The notes under the pieces were generated by a model that was not told where the DNA came from, made no database searches, and was given only the letters and a program-made list of their open reading frames with translations. This document shows, in pieces, positions 1 through 6,599 of a DNA stretch of 8,016 bases. A program made the position numbers and the translations under genes. Source of the stretch: Candidatus Rokubacteria bacterium RIFCSPLOWO2_02_FULL_72_37 (GTDB taxonomy: Bacteria; Methylomirabilota; Methylomirabilia; Rokubacteriales; CSP1-6); the NCBI GenBank assembly GCA_001790315.1, contig MGCE01000039.1:7304-15319 (forward strand), in the 5' to 3' direction. The first letter of the stretch is position 1; each line of letters starts with the position of its first letter.

Positions 1-263
1 TCCGCGAGCGCCGCCCAGCCGCCCGCGAGCGTCTCGAGACGAAAGGCGGGGCCGCGCTGGCCCGCCGTGAACTCGGTGATGCCCGCGCGCTCGAAGGCGT
101 CCAGCGTGGGCGCCGGCTCGGCGTGGTGTCCCCCCTCGTCGCCGGGACGGCGGACCGGCAGGGCCCAGAGCGTGACCGAGACGAGCACGACGGCGAGCGC
201 GCTGCGGACCACCCATTCGCGTCGCCCCGCCCCGAGGAGCGTGCTCGACGCCCAACCTCTCAT
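1..263 (-). CDS. TlpA/ResA-like membrane-anchored thioredoxin-family protein, N-terminal part (cut by window edge)
   Basis: Only the first 87 codons are inside the window; the C-terminal part, including any CxxC active site, lies beyond the left edge. The protein starts with a short basic segment, then one hydrophobic anchor at about residues 20-35 (SALAVVLVSVTLWAL), then a polar linker. From residue 63 the pattern ITEFTAGQRGPAFRLETLAG, followed by GWAALA, matches the entry to a redoxin/TlpA domain, where a G..APxF.L..L.G....L stretch precedes the first helix and the WCxxC motif. Proteins of this type reduce or exchange disulfides outside the membrane, often for cytochrome c maturation or for cysteines of secreted proteins. 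The ATG has only a weak purine-rich stretch upstream. It lies 51 bases after livF on the same strand, so it may be the last or a later operon gene. The family call rests on the pre-domain pattern only and is moderate. Confidence 0.55.
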   Translation of the reverse strand, partial: MRGWASSTLLGAGRREWVVRSALAVVLVSVTLWALPVRRPGDEGGHHAEPAPTLDAFERAGITEFTAGQRGPAFRLETLAGGWAALA

Positions 264-285
264 TCCGCGTGCTGCATCGCCGTGT

Positions 286-313
286 CCGGAAGGGAGGCGG
301 AGCCCCCCTCCGG
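286..313 (-). terminator. Possible stem-loop between livF and the thioredoxin-like gene
   Basis: In the 51-base gap after livF, CCGGAGGG on the transcribed strand can pair with CCC-T-TCCGG downstream, giving an 8-bp GC stem with one bulged base and a loop of about 11 bases. No T-run follows, so it is not a canonical intrinsic terminator. It could attenuate read-through, protect the 3' end of the liv message, or be chance in GC-rich DNA. Confidence 0.22.
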
Positions 314-314
314 G

Positions 315-1022
315 TCACACACCCAGCTTCTCACGCGTCACCGGGCTCTCGCGGAGCTCGGCCGACGAAGCCGCGAACACGATCGTGCCCTTCTCCATGA
401 TGTACCCCCGGTCGCAGACGGCCAGGGCCACGCGCGCGTTCTGCTCGACCAGGAGCACGGTGACGCCGAGCCGCTTGAGCTCGCGGACCATGTCGCGCAC
501 GTGGCGGATGAACGCGGGCGCCAGGCCCTGCGTGGGCTCGTCCATCAGGATGATCCGGGCCCCGGCCATCATGACACGCGCGATCGCGAGCATCTGCTGC
601 TCGCCGCCCGAGAGGGTCTTGCCGGGCTGGTCGATGCGCTCGGAGAGGCGCGGGAAATGGTGGAAGACCTCCTCGAAGCGCTGGCGGCGGAGCGCCGCGG
701 AGCGGTCGCGGACCGCCGAGAGGCCCAGGTCGAGGTTCTCGCGCACGGTGAGGCCCGGGAAGATGCGCCGGCTCTCCGGGACGAGCCCGACACCCAGGCG
801 CGCGATCGCGTGCGGCGCCAGGTGCGTCAGATCCGTACCGTCGAACTCGATCGAGCCGCGCGCCGGCTTGAGGAAGCCGATCGCGGTCTTCATCAGCGTC
901 GTCTTGCCCATGCCGTTCTTGCCGAGGAGCGCGACGGCCTCGCCGCGGTGCACCTCGAGCGAGACGCCGAACAGGATCGGCGTGGCGCCGTATCCGGCGT
1001 GAACGTCCCTGAACGTGAGCAT
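315..1022 (-). CDS. livF: HAAT-family ABC transporter ATP-binding protein, LivF type
   Basis: This is the second of the two ATPase subunits of a branched-chain-amino-acid-type (HAAT) importer. It works at the cytoplasmic face of the membrane, paired with LivG on the LivH/LivM channel. The 235 residues are the normal LivF length. Visible motifs are Walker A GKNGMGKT (34-41), the signature LSGGE (137-141), Walker B IILMDE (157-162, catalytic Glu162) and DEPTQGLAP. At the switch position it has EQNA (Gln194), where most ABC ATPases have His; this Gln is characteristic of LivF and separates it from LivG. The ATG start shares one base with the livG stop (TGATG), indicating translational coupling. 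All core motifs are intact, so the protein should be active. The substrate cannot be read from an ATPase subunit. Confidence 0.95.
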   Translation of the reverse strand: MLTFRDVHAGYGATPILFGVSLEVHRGEAVALLGKNGMGKTTLMKTAIGFLKPARGSIEFDGTDLTHLAPHAIARLGVGLVPESRRIFPGLTVRENLDLGLSAVRDRSAALRRQRFEEVFHHFPRLSERIDQPGKTLSGGEQQMLAIARVMMAGARIILMDEPTQGLAPAFIRHVRDMVRELKRLGVTVLLVEQNARVALAVCDRGYIMEKGTIVFAASSAELRESPVTREKLGV

Positions 1023-1783
1023 CAGTCGTCGGCCCCGCCGAGGTAGGCCTCGATCACCTGCGGGTCGCTCCGAACCTCGTCGGGCGTTCCCTCGGCGATC
1101 TTCTCGCCGAAGTGGAGGACCGCCACCCGATCGGAGACGCCCATGACGACCGACATGTCGTGCTCGATGAGGAGCACCGTCAGGCTGCGGGCGGCCGCGA
1201 CGCGGCGGATCAGGGCCGTCGCGTCCTTCGTCTCGCCCGGCGTCATCCCCGCGGTCGGCTCGTCGAGGAGCAGCAGCGTGGGCTCCGTCGCCAGCGCCAG
1301 GCAGATCTCGAGGTAGCGCTGCTCGCCGTGCGAGAGGTTCTCCGCCTGCTCGTCGCGCCGGCCGGCCAGGCCGAACGCCTCGAGCAGCTCGAGGACCTGC
1401 GACGAGACGTCCGGCAGCCGCCAGAGCGACGCGAAGCGGCCGGAGTCCGCGACGCGCGACTGCGCGGCCACGCGCACGTTCTCGAACACCGAGATCTCCG
1501 GGAAGATGTTCGTGATCTGGAACGTCTTCGCGACGCCGAGACGGTTGATCGCCTCCGGCGCGAGCCCCGCGATGTCCCGGCCCATGAAGCGGACGCGTCC
1601 CGCGGACGGGACGTGGAGCCCGGAGAGGACGTTGAACAGCGTGGACTTGCCCGCACCGTTCGGCCCGATGACCGAGAAGACCTCGCCGCGCCGCACGGCG
1701 AGGCTCACGTGGCTGAGCGCCGCGAGCGCCCCGAAGCTCTTGGAGAGCGACTCGACCTCGAGCACTACGTCGTCGCGCGCCAC
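1022..1783 (-). CDS. livG: HAAT-family ABC transporter ATP-binding protein, LivG type
   Basis: ATPase partner of LivF in the importer. The 253 residues fit the LivG family. Motifs in order: Walker A GPNGAGKS (40-47), Q-loop TFQI (Gln89), signature LSHGE (150-154; an aromatic or His in place of the first Gly is common in LivG), Walker B LLLLDE (170-175), and the switch His208 in IEHDM. DEPTAGMTPGET after Walker B is also typical of LivG. The longest frame begins at a GTG inside the end of livM, a 19-base overlap with no clear Shine-Dalgarno. A second GTG at 1765, overlapping the livM stop as TAGTG, would remove six residues and still leave a complete domain, so the exact start is open. Translation probably depends on coupling to livM. 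The function call is secure; the transported solute is not. Confidence 0.95.
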   Translation of the reverse strand: MARDDVVLEVESLSKSFGALAALSHVSLAVRRGEVFSVIGPNGAGKSTLFNVLSGLHVPSAGRVRFMGRDIAGLAPEAINRLGVAKTFQITNIFPEISVFENVRVAAQSRVADSGRFASLWRLPDVSSQVLELLEAFGLAGRRDEQAENLSHGEQRYLEICLALATEPTLLLLDEPTAGMTPGETKDATALIRRVAAARSLTVLLIEHDMSVVMGVSDRVAVLHFGEKIAEGTPDEVRSDPQVIEAYLGGADD

Positions 1784-2715
1784 TGACCGAAGCCGAGCAT
1801 CCGACGGAAGCCCAGGAGCCCCCGCGGCATGAACAGCACGATGAAGACGAGCACCAGGCCGATGACCATGAAGTACCAGTCCACGTACGAGGAGACCTGC
1901 TCCTGCAGGAGGACGAAGAAGGCGCCGCCGATGATCGGCCCGGCGAGGGTGCCGAGGCCGCCGATCATGACCATGATGATGAACTCCCCCGACACCGTCC
2001 AGAGCATGAGGTCGGGCGTGGCGAAGGCCGAGCGGCCCGGGTAGAGCGCCCCGCCGATGCCGGTCAGCAGCGCCGAGATCATGCAGACGGCGATCTTGTA
2101 CCGCTGCACGTTATAACCGAGGAAGCGCGCCCGGTCCTCGTTCTCGCGGATCGCGACCAGGACCTTGCCGAAGTGCGACGTCACGAACACGCGGCAGAGG
2201 ACGTACGCCAGCGCGAGGTAGACCACGACCGCGTAGTAGTTGGAGAGCGGCGTATCGATCGCGACGCCGGGAAGGAGCTGCGCCGGCGGCACGCCCTGGA
2301 TGCCGTCCGAGCCGCCGAAGGTCTGCGTGTAACGGAAGAACGTGTACACGACCTCGGCGAAGACGAGCGTGAGCAGCGCGAAGTAGATCCCGCGGCGCGC
2401 CGTCGAGAAGTAGCTCACCAGGAGCGCGTAGAGGCCGACGACGAGGGCGGCGAAGCCGAGACAGACCCAGAGCGAGACGATACCCCGCTCGAGGAGGATG
2501 GCCGTCGAGTACGCGCCGAGGCCGAAGAACGCGGCGTGGCCGAAGGACACGAGGCCCGTGTAGCCGATCAACAGGTCCAGGCTCATCGCGATCGCGCCGA
2601 ACAGGAGGGCGTCGAAGGCGAGCAGCAGGTAGAACTGCGACATGAACGGCAGGGCCGGCAGCGCCACCAGGGCCGCCAGCACCAGCGCGCTGCGCCAGGA
2701 CAGGACTCTACTCAA
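1765..2715 (-). CDS. livM: HAAT-family ABC transporter permease, LivM type
   Basis: One of the two channel-forming inner-membrane subunits. The 316 residues are mostly hydrophobic helices. Family hallmarks are GYTGLVSFGHAAFFGLGAYS (51-70), the cytoplasmic coupling-loop (EAA-like) region FGKVLVAIRENEDRARFLGY (182-201) that docks on the ATPases, and GGLGTLAGPIIGG (252-264), with MPRGLLG near the end. The start is TTG, which is supported by a good Shine-Dalgarno GGGAGG six bases upstream and by an 8-base overlap with the end of livH. The next obvious start, an internal ATG at residue 25, would remove most of the first membrane helix. The last 19 bases overlap the longest livG frame. It pairs with LivH; no missing motif is seen. 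Confidence 0.93.
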   Translation of the reverse strand: MSRVLSWRSALVLAALVALPALPFMSQFYLLLAFDALLFGAIAMSLDLLIGYTGLVSFGHAAFFGLGAYSTAILLERGIVSLWVCLGFAALVVGLYALLVSYFSTARRGIYFALLTLVFAEVVYTFFRYTQTFGGSDGIQGVPPAQLLPGVAIDTPLSNYYAVVVYLALAYVLCRVFVTSHFGKVLVAIRENEDRARFLGYNVQRYKIAVCMISALLTGIGGALYPGRSAFATPDLMLWTVSGEFIIMVMIGGLGTLAGPIIGGAFFVLLQEQVSSYVDWYFMVIGLVLVFIVLFMPRGLLGFRRMLGFGQWRATT

Positions 2716-3586
2716 GGACGCCCTCCCGTCCGAAGAAGCCGCGCGGGCGGACCACGAGGACCACGATCATGATGCCGAAGATGGCGATCGCCACCCGCTG
2801 CGGGTTCATCCACAGCGAGAAGAGGCTCTGCGCCAGCCCGATCACGAAGGCGGCGATCACCGAGCCGCCCATCGAGCCCATGCCGCCCAGGATGACCACG
2901 ATGAAGGCGAGCAGGATCATCTCCACGCCCATCTGCGGGTACACGGTGAAGACGGGCGCGAGCAGCAGCCCGGCGAGCGCGGCGAGCGCCGCGGAGCCCG
3001 CGAAAGTGAGCGTGAACACCCGGCGGACGTCGACGCCCAGGCCGTCGAGCATCTCGGCGTCCTGAACCGCCGCGCGCACGACGATGCCGGCGCGCGTCCG
3101 GGTGAAGAAGAGCCAGATCGCCAGCAGCAGCACGGAGGAGGCGCCGAGCAGGAACAGGCGGTAGTTCGGATAGGTCATGCCGAGGAGGGGCGTCGAGCCG
3201 GTGATCGGCGGCAGGATGCGGCGCATGTCGCCGCCCCAGATCTGGCGGACGGCCTCGCGGAACACGAGCGCGAGGCCGAACGTGAGGATCAGGCCGTAGA
3301 GGGGCTCGCGCCGGTAGAGCGGGCGGAGCGTGGCGACCTCGGTCACCGCACCGATGACGCCGACCAGGAGCGGCGCCACGACCAGGGCCACCCAGAAGGA
3401 CTGGGTGACCCCGATCACGGCGATCCCGGCGTAGGCGCCGAACATGTACAGCTCCCCGTGGGCGAAGTTCATGACGCCCAGGAGGCCGAAGATCACGGTC
3501 AGGCCCAGCGCCAGCAGCCCCAGCGCGGCCCCGAAAACGAGGCCGTGCAGGAGCTGCGGCAGCAGGACCGCGACGAGATAGTCCAC
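2708..3586 (-). CDS. livH: HAAT-family ABC transporter permease, LivH type
   Basis: First channel subunit of the importer, located in the inner membrane. At 292 residues it is the usual LivH length, with about eight hydrophobic helices. Recognisable LivH signatures are FGLLGVMNFAHGELYMFGAY (33-52), the coupling loop VVRAAVQDAEMLDGLGVDV (169-187) and VILGGMGSMGGSVIAAFVIG (231-250), then RPRGFFG close to the C terminus. The start must be the GTG at 3586 or further downstream, because the livK stop TGA lies in the same frame three codons earlier. No clear Shine-Dalgarno precedes it; only the AAG-rich end of livK does, so coupling to livK translation is likely. It overlaps livM by 8 bases at its end. 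The call is secure; the solute is unknown. Confidence 0.94.
   Translation of the reverse strand: MDYLVAVLLPQLLHGLVFGAALGLLALGLTVIFGLLGVMNFAHGELYMFGAYAGIAVIGVTQSFWVALVVAPLLVGVIGAVTEVATLRPLYRREPLYGLILTFGLALVFREAVRQIWGGDMRRILPPITGSTPLLGMTYPNYRLFLLGASSVLLLAIWLFFTRTRAGIVVRAAVQDAEMLDGLGVDVRRVFTLTFAGSAALAALAGLLLAPVFTVYPQMGVEMILLAFIVVILGGMGSMGGSVIAAFVIGLAQSLFSLWMNPQRVAIAIFGIMIVVLVVRPRGFFGREGVLE
2722..2727 (-). promoter_or_regulatory. Ribosome binding site that fixes the TTG start of livM
   Basis: GGGAGG on the minus strand lies inside the end of livH, with six bases between it and the TTG at 2715. The good spacing is the main reason for accepting TTG as the livM start. Confidence 0.6.
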
Positions 3587-3592
3587 CGGACG

Positions 3593-4810
3593 TCAGTTCT
3601 TCTTCTTGATCTCCCAGGTGAAGCCCTTCAGCGGATCCTGGCCCACCAGGGGCTCGCCGATCGCATCCTTGCCGTCGATCCGCGCGATCGGGAGGTTCTT
3701 GCCCTTCTCGACCCGGTAGAGATGCATGTCCATCACGACCTGGTGGTCCTCCTTGCGGATGCACTGCCGGCCGATGTGCGTGTTGTCGATGCAGAGGCCC
3801 TCGTGCGCCGCCGAGACCTGGTCCGGGTCGAAGTTCCCGGCCTTCTCGACCGCCGCCTTCCAGAAGTACACGGCGTCGTAGGCGCCGGCCGCGATGTTGG
3901 CGTCCACATTGAACTTCTTCTTGAACTTCTGGTTGAACGCCTGCATGTTCGGGTCCGGGTTGTAGGCCGAGAAGTGATTGAGCTGGACGAAGCCCTCCAT
4001 CGGTTCCGCGATCGCCTGCAAGTCCTGCTGCAGCAGGAAGCAGTCGATCCCCGCGAGCTTGTACTTCTTGGTCATGCCGAAGGAGTGGAGCTGCGTCATC
4101 AGCCGCAGCGAATCGGTTCCGGCGAACGCGAGGAACAGCACGTCGGGGTTCGACTGGTTGATCGCGCCGAACCACGGGCTGAAGTCCTTCGTGTCGAGCG
4201 GCGCGCCGGCGACGCCGACGACCTCGCCGCCGAGCTTCTCGAGCGCGGTCTTGAACTGCCGGGCGTCGGACTGGCCCATCGCGTAGTCGGTGTAGAAGAT
4301 GTAGGTCTTCTTGCCCATCTTGTCGAGGATGTACTTGGCCAGGCCGTTGGCCTGCTGCCGCGAGTCGGGCTGGTTCGAGAAGTAGTACTTGTGGAACTTG
4401 GTCGTCCGCATGAACTCCGCGCACGAGACCGAGTTCCAGTGGATCGTCTTGTGCTTCTTGGTCACGTCCATCATGGCCAGCGTGGAACCGCTCGAGACGG
4501 CGCCGATCAGGAGCTTCACGCCGTCCTGGAGGATGAGCTTCTCGGCCTTGCGGATCGCGGGCGCCGGCTTGGTGTCGTCGTCCTCGGAGATCACCTCGAT
4601 CCTGTGGCCGAGGACGCCGCCCTTGGCGTTGATCTCCTCGACGGCGAGCTGGATGCCCATCGTCTGGTACTTGCCGTACCCCTCGAACACGCCGACCTTC
4701 GAGCCGAGGTCGCCGATCTTGACGACCTTCTGCTGGGAGATGGCGGGTGCGGTGAGCGACACAACGAGCGCGACCGCCACGAGCAGAGCGAGCCAGGTGA
4801 CGCGCTTCAT
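3593..4810 (-). CDS. livK: Periplasmic substrate-binding protein of HAAT ABC importer (LivK / Peripla_BP_6 type)
   Basis: Binds the solute outside the membrane and delivers it to LivH/LivM. It has 405 residues, with a signal peptide at 1-25 (MKR, hydrophobic core 6-20, likely cleavage after AIS before QQ). The mature protein begins VVKIGDLGSKVG and continues with the two-lobe Leu/Ile/Val-binding fold. Family marks are MGIQLAVEEINAKGGVLG (51-68) and the ligand-loop region GAVSSGST (103-110), where serines of this family contact the ligand carboxylate and amine. There is no lipobox cysteine. Cysteines sit at 130, 257, 340 and 350. The ATG at 4810 is chosen over longer frames because of an ideal AAGGAGGA site, the signal peptide starting exactly there, and an ATGA overlap with the upstream gene. 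The family is certain; the ligand could be a branched-chain amino acid, an amide or another small carboxylate. Confidence 0.94.
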   Translation of the reverse strand: MKRVTWLALLVAVALVVSLTAPAISQQKVVKIGDLGSKVGVFEGYGKYQTMGIQLAVEEINAKGGVLGHRIEVISEDDDTKPAPAIRKAEKLILQDGVKLLIGAVSSGSTLAMMDVTKKHKTIHWNSVSCAEFMRTTKFHKYYFSNQPDSRQQANGLAKYILDKMGKKTYIFYTDYAMGQSDARQFKTALEKLGGEVVGVAGAPLDTKDFSPWFGAINQSNPDVLFLAFAGTDSLRLMTQLHSFGMTKKYKLAGIDCFLLQQDLQAIAEPMEGFVQLNHFSAYNPDPNMQAFNQKFKKKFNVDANIAAGAYDAVYFWKAAVEKAGNFDPDQVSAAHEGLCIDNTHIGRQCIRKEDHQVVMDMHLYRVEKGKNLPIARIDGKDAIGEPLVGQDPLKGFTWEIKKKN

Positions 4811-5532
4811 GGGTTCCTCCTTGCCGGGGTTGAGGCTTCGACGAGATCTCCGAGGATCTGCGCGACCCGTTCGAGCGACGCGCGCAGCCGGTCCGGGTCC
4901 GGCGCGGTGCGGCCGCGGTCGGCCGCGCGCCTTTGCCCGGAGCACGGGTTGACGGCGGCCGGGGCCGCCGAGGTCTTGGCGTAGGTCTCCGCCTCGTCGA
5001 ACGCGAGGCGCATGGCGACCGAGCTCTTGCTGTCGCGCATGGAGACGGCGAAGTCGACCAGGTTGTAGTAGCGCCAGATCGCCTCGAGGAACTTCGGGCC
5101 GATCGCCGCCCGGGTCTCGGGCGATACCCCGGGCTCGGCGAGCTGCCGGACCGCCTCGCGGGCGAGGTCCCGGGCGAGGGCGGCGAAGAAGACCATCAAG
5201 CGGCCTTCGGCCACGCGGGCGTCCCCGGTTCGCACGGCGGCGAGAGCCTCGGCCTCGAGGTCCTGCGGGAGCGTCGCCGCCCGCGCCCGCATCTCCCGGC
5301 GCAGCGCGCCCCCCTCGAAGAGGCGGAGCGCGACGTCGAGCTTCCCGGCCTGGAGGGCGAACTTGATCTCCTTGAAGTTGGCGCTGACCGCGTTGTCCTT
5401 CGGGACGTAGGTGCCGACGTGATGCGCGGCGACGGGGGAGGCTGTTGTAGCGAGGACCGCGAGCACGGTGAGCACCGTGGGTGGCCTGAGAAAGAGGCGT
5501 AGCGCTTCCGGCCGCCCGAGCGGGCCCGTCAT
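4807..5532 (-). CDS. Secreted helical protein of unknown function, coupled to livK
   Basis: I do not recognise this 241-residue protein. It has a signal peptide (hydrophobic core about 18-33, SPVAA, likely cleavage after Ala36), so the mature chain would begin HHVGTYVPKDN. The body (about 50-190) is mainly helical, with a charged stretch FKEIKFALQAGKLDVALRLF (53-72) and a distinctive aromatic segment AIWRYYNLVDFAVSMRDSKS (151-170). The tail is Pro/Arg-rich with a single Cys at 197. The ATG at 5532 overlaps the stop of the preceding membrane-protein gene (ATGA), and its own stop overlaps the livK start (ATGA), so its translation is coupled on both sides. A longer in-frame start at 5619 would run through that gene in a second frame and place arginine-rich sequence before the signal peptide, so I reject it. 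It may be a periplasmic partner of the two membrane proteins (inference). Confidence 0.82.
   Translation of the reverse strand: MTGPLGRPEALRLFLRPPTVLTVLAVLATTASPVAAHHVGTYVPKDNAVSANFKEIKFALQAGKLDVALRLFEGGALRREMRARAATLPQDLEAEALAAVRTGDARVAEGRLMVFFAALARDLAREAVRQLAEPGVSPETRAAIGPKFLEAIWRYYNLVDFAVSMRDSKSSVAMRLAFDEAETYAKTSAAPAAVNPCSGQRRAADRGRTAPDPDRLRASLERVAQILGDLVEASTPARRNP
4815..4822 (-). promoter_or_regulatory. Strong ribosome binding site of livK
   Basis: AAGGAGGA lies four bases before the livK ATG and is nearly a full match to the anti-Shine-Dalgarno sequence. It is the best site in the operon and sits inside the end of the upstream gene. This fits the need for more binding protein than membrane subunits, and it allows livK to be initiated independently as well as by coupling. 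Confidence 0.75.
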
Positions 5533-6056
5533 CGCCGGAGCATCCGCAGCGTCACGAGGCCGGCGAGCCACCACAGGGCGACGATCGTCGCGCCGCCGAA
5601 CGGGATCCACACACTCCACTCCGCGATCGCCTTACCCTCCTCGATCCCGCGGTAGGGGATCAGCGCGCTCCACAGCAAGTAGCCGAGAGGATACCCCGCC
5701 CCGCCCGCCGTGAGAAGGGCGATCAGCGCACGCCCGGCGCGCCGCCCGCCGAGGGTCGCGGCGACCGAAGTGGTGGCGATGATCACGAGCCCCATGCCCT
5801 CGGCGTGGAGGTGGAAGAGCCGCAGGCCGGCGTCGAACTTCACGAGCGCCTCGTCGAGGATCCGCTCGTCCACGTCCCGGACGCCGACCAGGCCGTGGAC
5901 GGCCGGCCGCGCCAGCATCGCGTCACGCGCCCAGCGGGCCAGCTCGAGCTTGAAGCGGACCATGGAGGCGCCGCCGAGCTCGGCGCACACGATCAGGAGC
6001 ACGGCGACGAGCAGCACCCACCACGGCGGCAGGCGCCAGGCGTCGTCGGCCGTCAC
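5529..6056 (-). CDS. Four-helix membrane protein with HAEGMGLV signature, paralogue 2 of a tandem pair
   Basis: A 175-residue membrane protein of a family I cannot name. Four hydrophobic segments lie at about 12-28, 83-102, 109-133 and 148-168. Residues 32-80 between segments 1 and 2 are polar and contain RPAVHGLVG (His54). At the start of segment 2 is LFHLHAEGMGLV, with His82 and His84, followed by GGRR and GYPLGYLLWS. The protein upstream shows the same order of motifs, so the two arose by duplication. The start is the GTG at 6056, which overlaps the upstream stop as GTGA. Longer frames would add an arginine/proline-rich stretch that is just the neighbour's reverse reading. The stop overlaps the next start as ATGA. 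The three histidines and Glu26 could bind metal or heme, or be structural; this is inference. Confidence 0.82.
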   Translation of the reverse strand: MTADDAWRLPPWWVLLVAVLLIVCAELGGASMVRFKLELARWARDAMLARPAVHGLVGVRDVDERILDEALVKFDAGLRLFHLHAEGMGLVIIATTSVAATLGGRRAGRALIALLTAGGAGYPLGYLLWSALIPYRGIEEGKAIAEWSVWIPFGGATIVALWWLAGLVTLRMLRR

Positions 6057-6592
6057 GCGCGCCCCCGCCCGGCGGCCAGCGCGGCGCCGAGGCCGAGGAG
6101 GCCCAGGATGGCCAGGCCGCCGAGCACCGTCAGGACCCACCGCTCGGCGAACTCCACGCCGGCGTCGCGACCGAGCTCGAGCACCGCGACGCTGTAGACG
6201 AGGTAGCCCACGGGGAAGAGCGCGCCGACCGTGAGGGGCGGGTACAGGAGCGCGCGCCACCGGCGCCCGCCGACCGCGCTCGCCACGAGCGTGCTGGTGA
6301 AAAACAGCACGAGGCCCAGCCCCTCGGCGTGGGTATGCAAGAAGGACAGCCCGGCTTCGACCAGGAAGATCGTCCGCGCGCGGACCTCGTCATCGTACTC
6401 CGCCGACCCCGACAGGCCGTGGACCGCGCGGTTGGCGTCGACGCGCGCGCTCGACCAGCGCTCGAGCGGCGCCCGGAGCTGCGACATGGCCGCGCCCGCG
6501 GTCTCGCCGAGCGCGAGCAGCAGCAGCGCGACCAGGACCACGGGGAGCGGAGGACGCTTCACCGGCCAGGACCTTATCACCGTCGCCCGCAT
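6053..6592 (-). CDS. Four-helix membrane protein with HAEGLGLV signature, paralogue 1 of a tandem pair
   Basis: First gene of the minus-strand operon, 179 residues, family not recognised. Hydrophobic segments lie at about 14-35, 89-107, 113-138 and 151-174. Motifs shared with the next gene are Glu30 followed by AGAAM, RAVHGL.G (His58), AGLSFLHTHAEGLGLV (79-94; His86, His88), GGRRWRALL, PVGYLVYS and FAERWV. Conservation centres on the loop after helix 1 and on the HxH-containing start of helix 2. The ATG at 6592 has no clear Shine-Dalgarno. A GTG at 6562, giving MKRPPLPVV at the N terminus after an AAGG, is a good alternative that still keeps helix 1 whole. The stop overlaps the next gene by four bases (GTGA). 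Given the His pattern, a membrane redox, heme or metal protein is conceivable, but nothing visible proves it. Confidence 0.8.
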   Translation of the reverse strand: MRATVIRSWPVKRPPLPVVLVALLLLALGETAGAAMSQLRAPLERWSSARVDANRAVHGLSGSAEYDDEVRARTIFLVEAGLSFLHTHAEGLGLVLFFTSTLVASAVGGRRWRALLYPPLTVGALFPVGYLVYSVAVLELGRDAGVEFAERWVLTVLGGLAILGLLGLGAALAAGRGRA

Positions 6593-6599
6593 TTGTCAT
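6573..6599 (-). promoter_or_regulatory. Possible weak promoter of the minus-strand operon
   Basis: On the minus strand, ATGACA (6599 to 6594) resembles a -35 box and GATAAG (6578 to 6573) a -10 box, separated by 15 bases, which is shorter than ideal. Transcription from it would begin close to the GTG at 6562 and after the ATG at 6592, so it would support the shorter first gene. In this GC-rich setting the match is suggestive only. Confidence 0.18.

Noticed and set aside
123..1046. 307-codon plus-strand frame at the left side, and a similar 311-codon frame beginning at 67
   Set aside because: Both are opposite livF, whose Walker A, signature and Walker B motifs are intact. The products are compositionally biased with no recognisable domain.
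2712..4424. 570-codon minus-strand frame across livK and livH
   Set aside because: It is a shifted frame of the same strand, rich in R, P and G. The correct frames carry a signal peptide, membrane helices and family motifs.
4811..4945. N-terminal extension of livK by 45 codons
   Set aside because: It would put arginine-rich sequence before a clear signal peptide, and a near-perfect ribosome site stands directly before the internal ATG.
2642..4984. 780-codon plus-strand open frame opposite livH and livK
   Set aside because: It lies antisense to two well-defined transporter genes. Its product is a low-complexity mix of D, E, H, R, Q and A with no fold-like pattern, as expected from reading the opposite strand of GC-rich codons.
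5533..5619. N-terminal extension of the secreted protein by 29 codons
   Set aside because: It would overlap the upstream coding sequence in another frame and bury the signal peptide. The ATG at 5532 gives an ATGA junction.
6057..6260. N-terminal extension of the second membrane paralogue by 68 codons
   Set aside because: The added part is almost only R, A, G and P, read out of frame through the preceding gene. The GTG at 6056 gives a 4-nt overlap and a normal helix 1.
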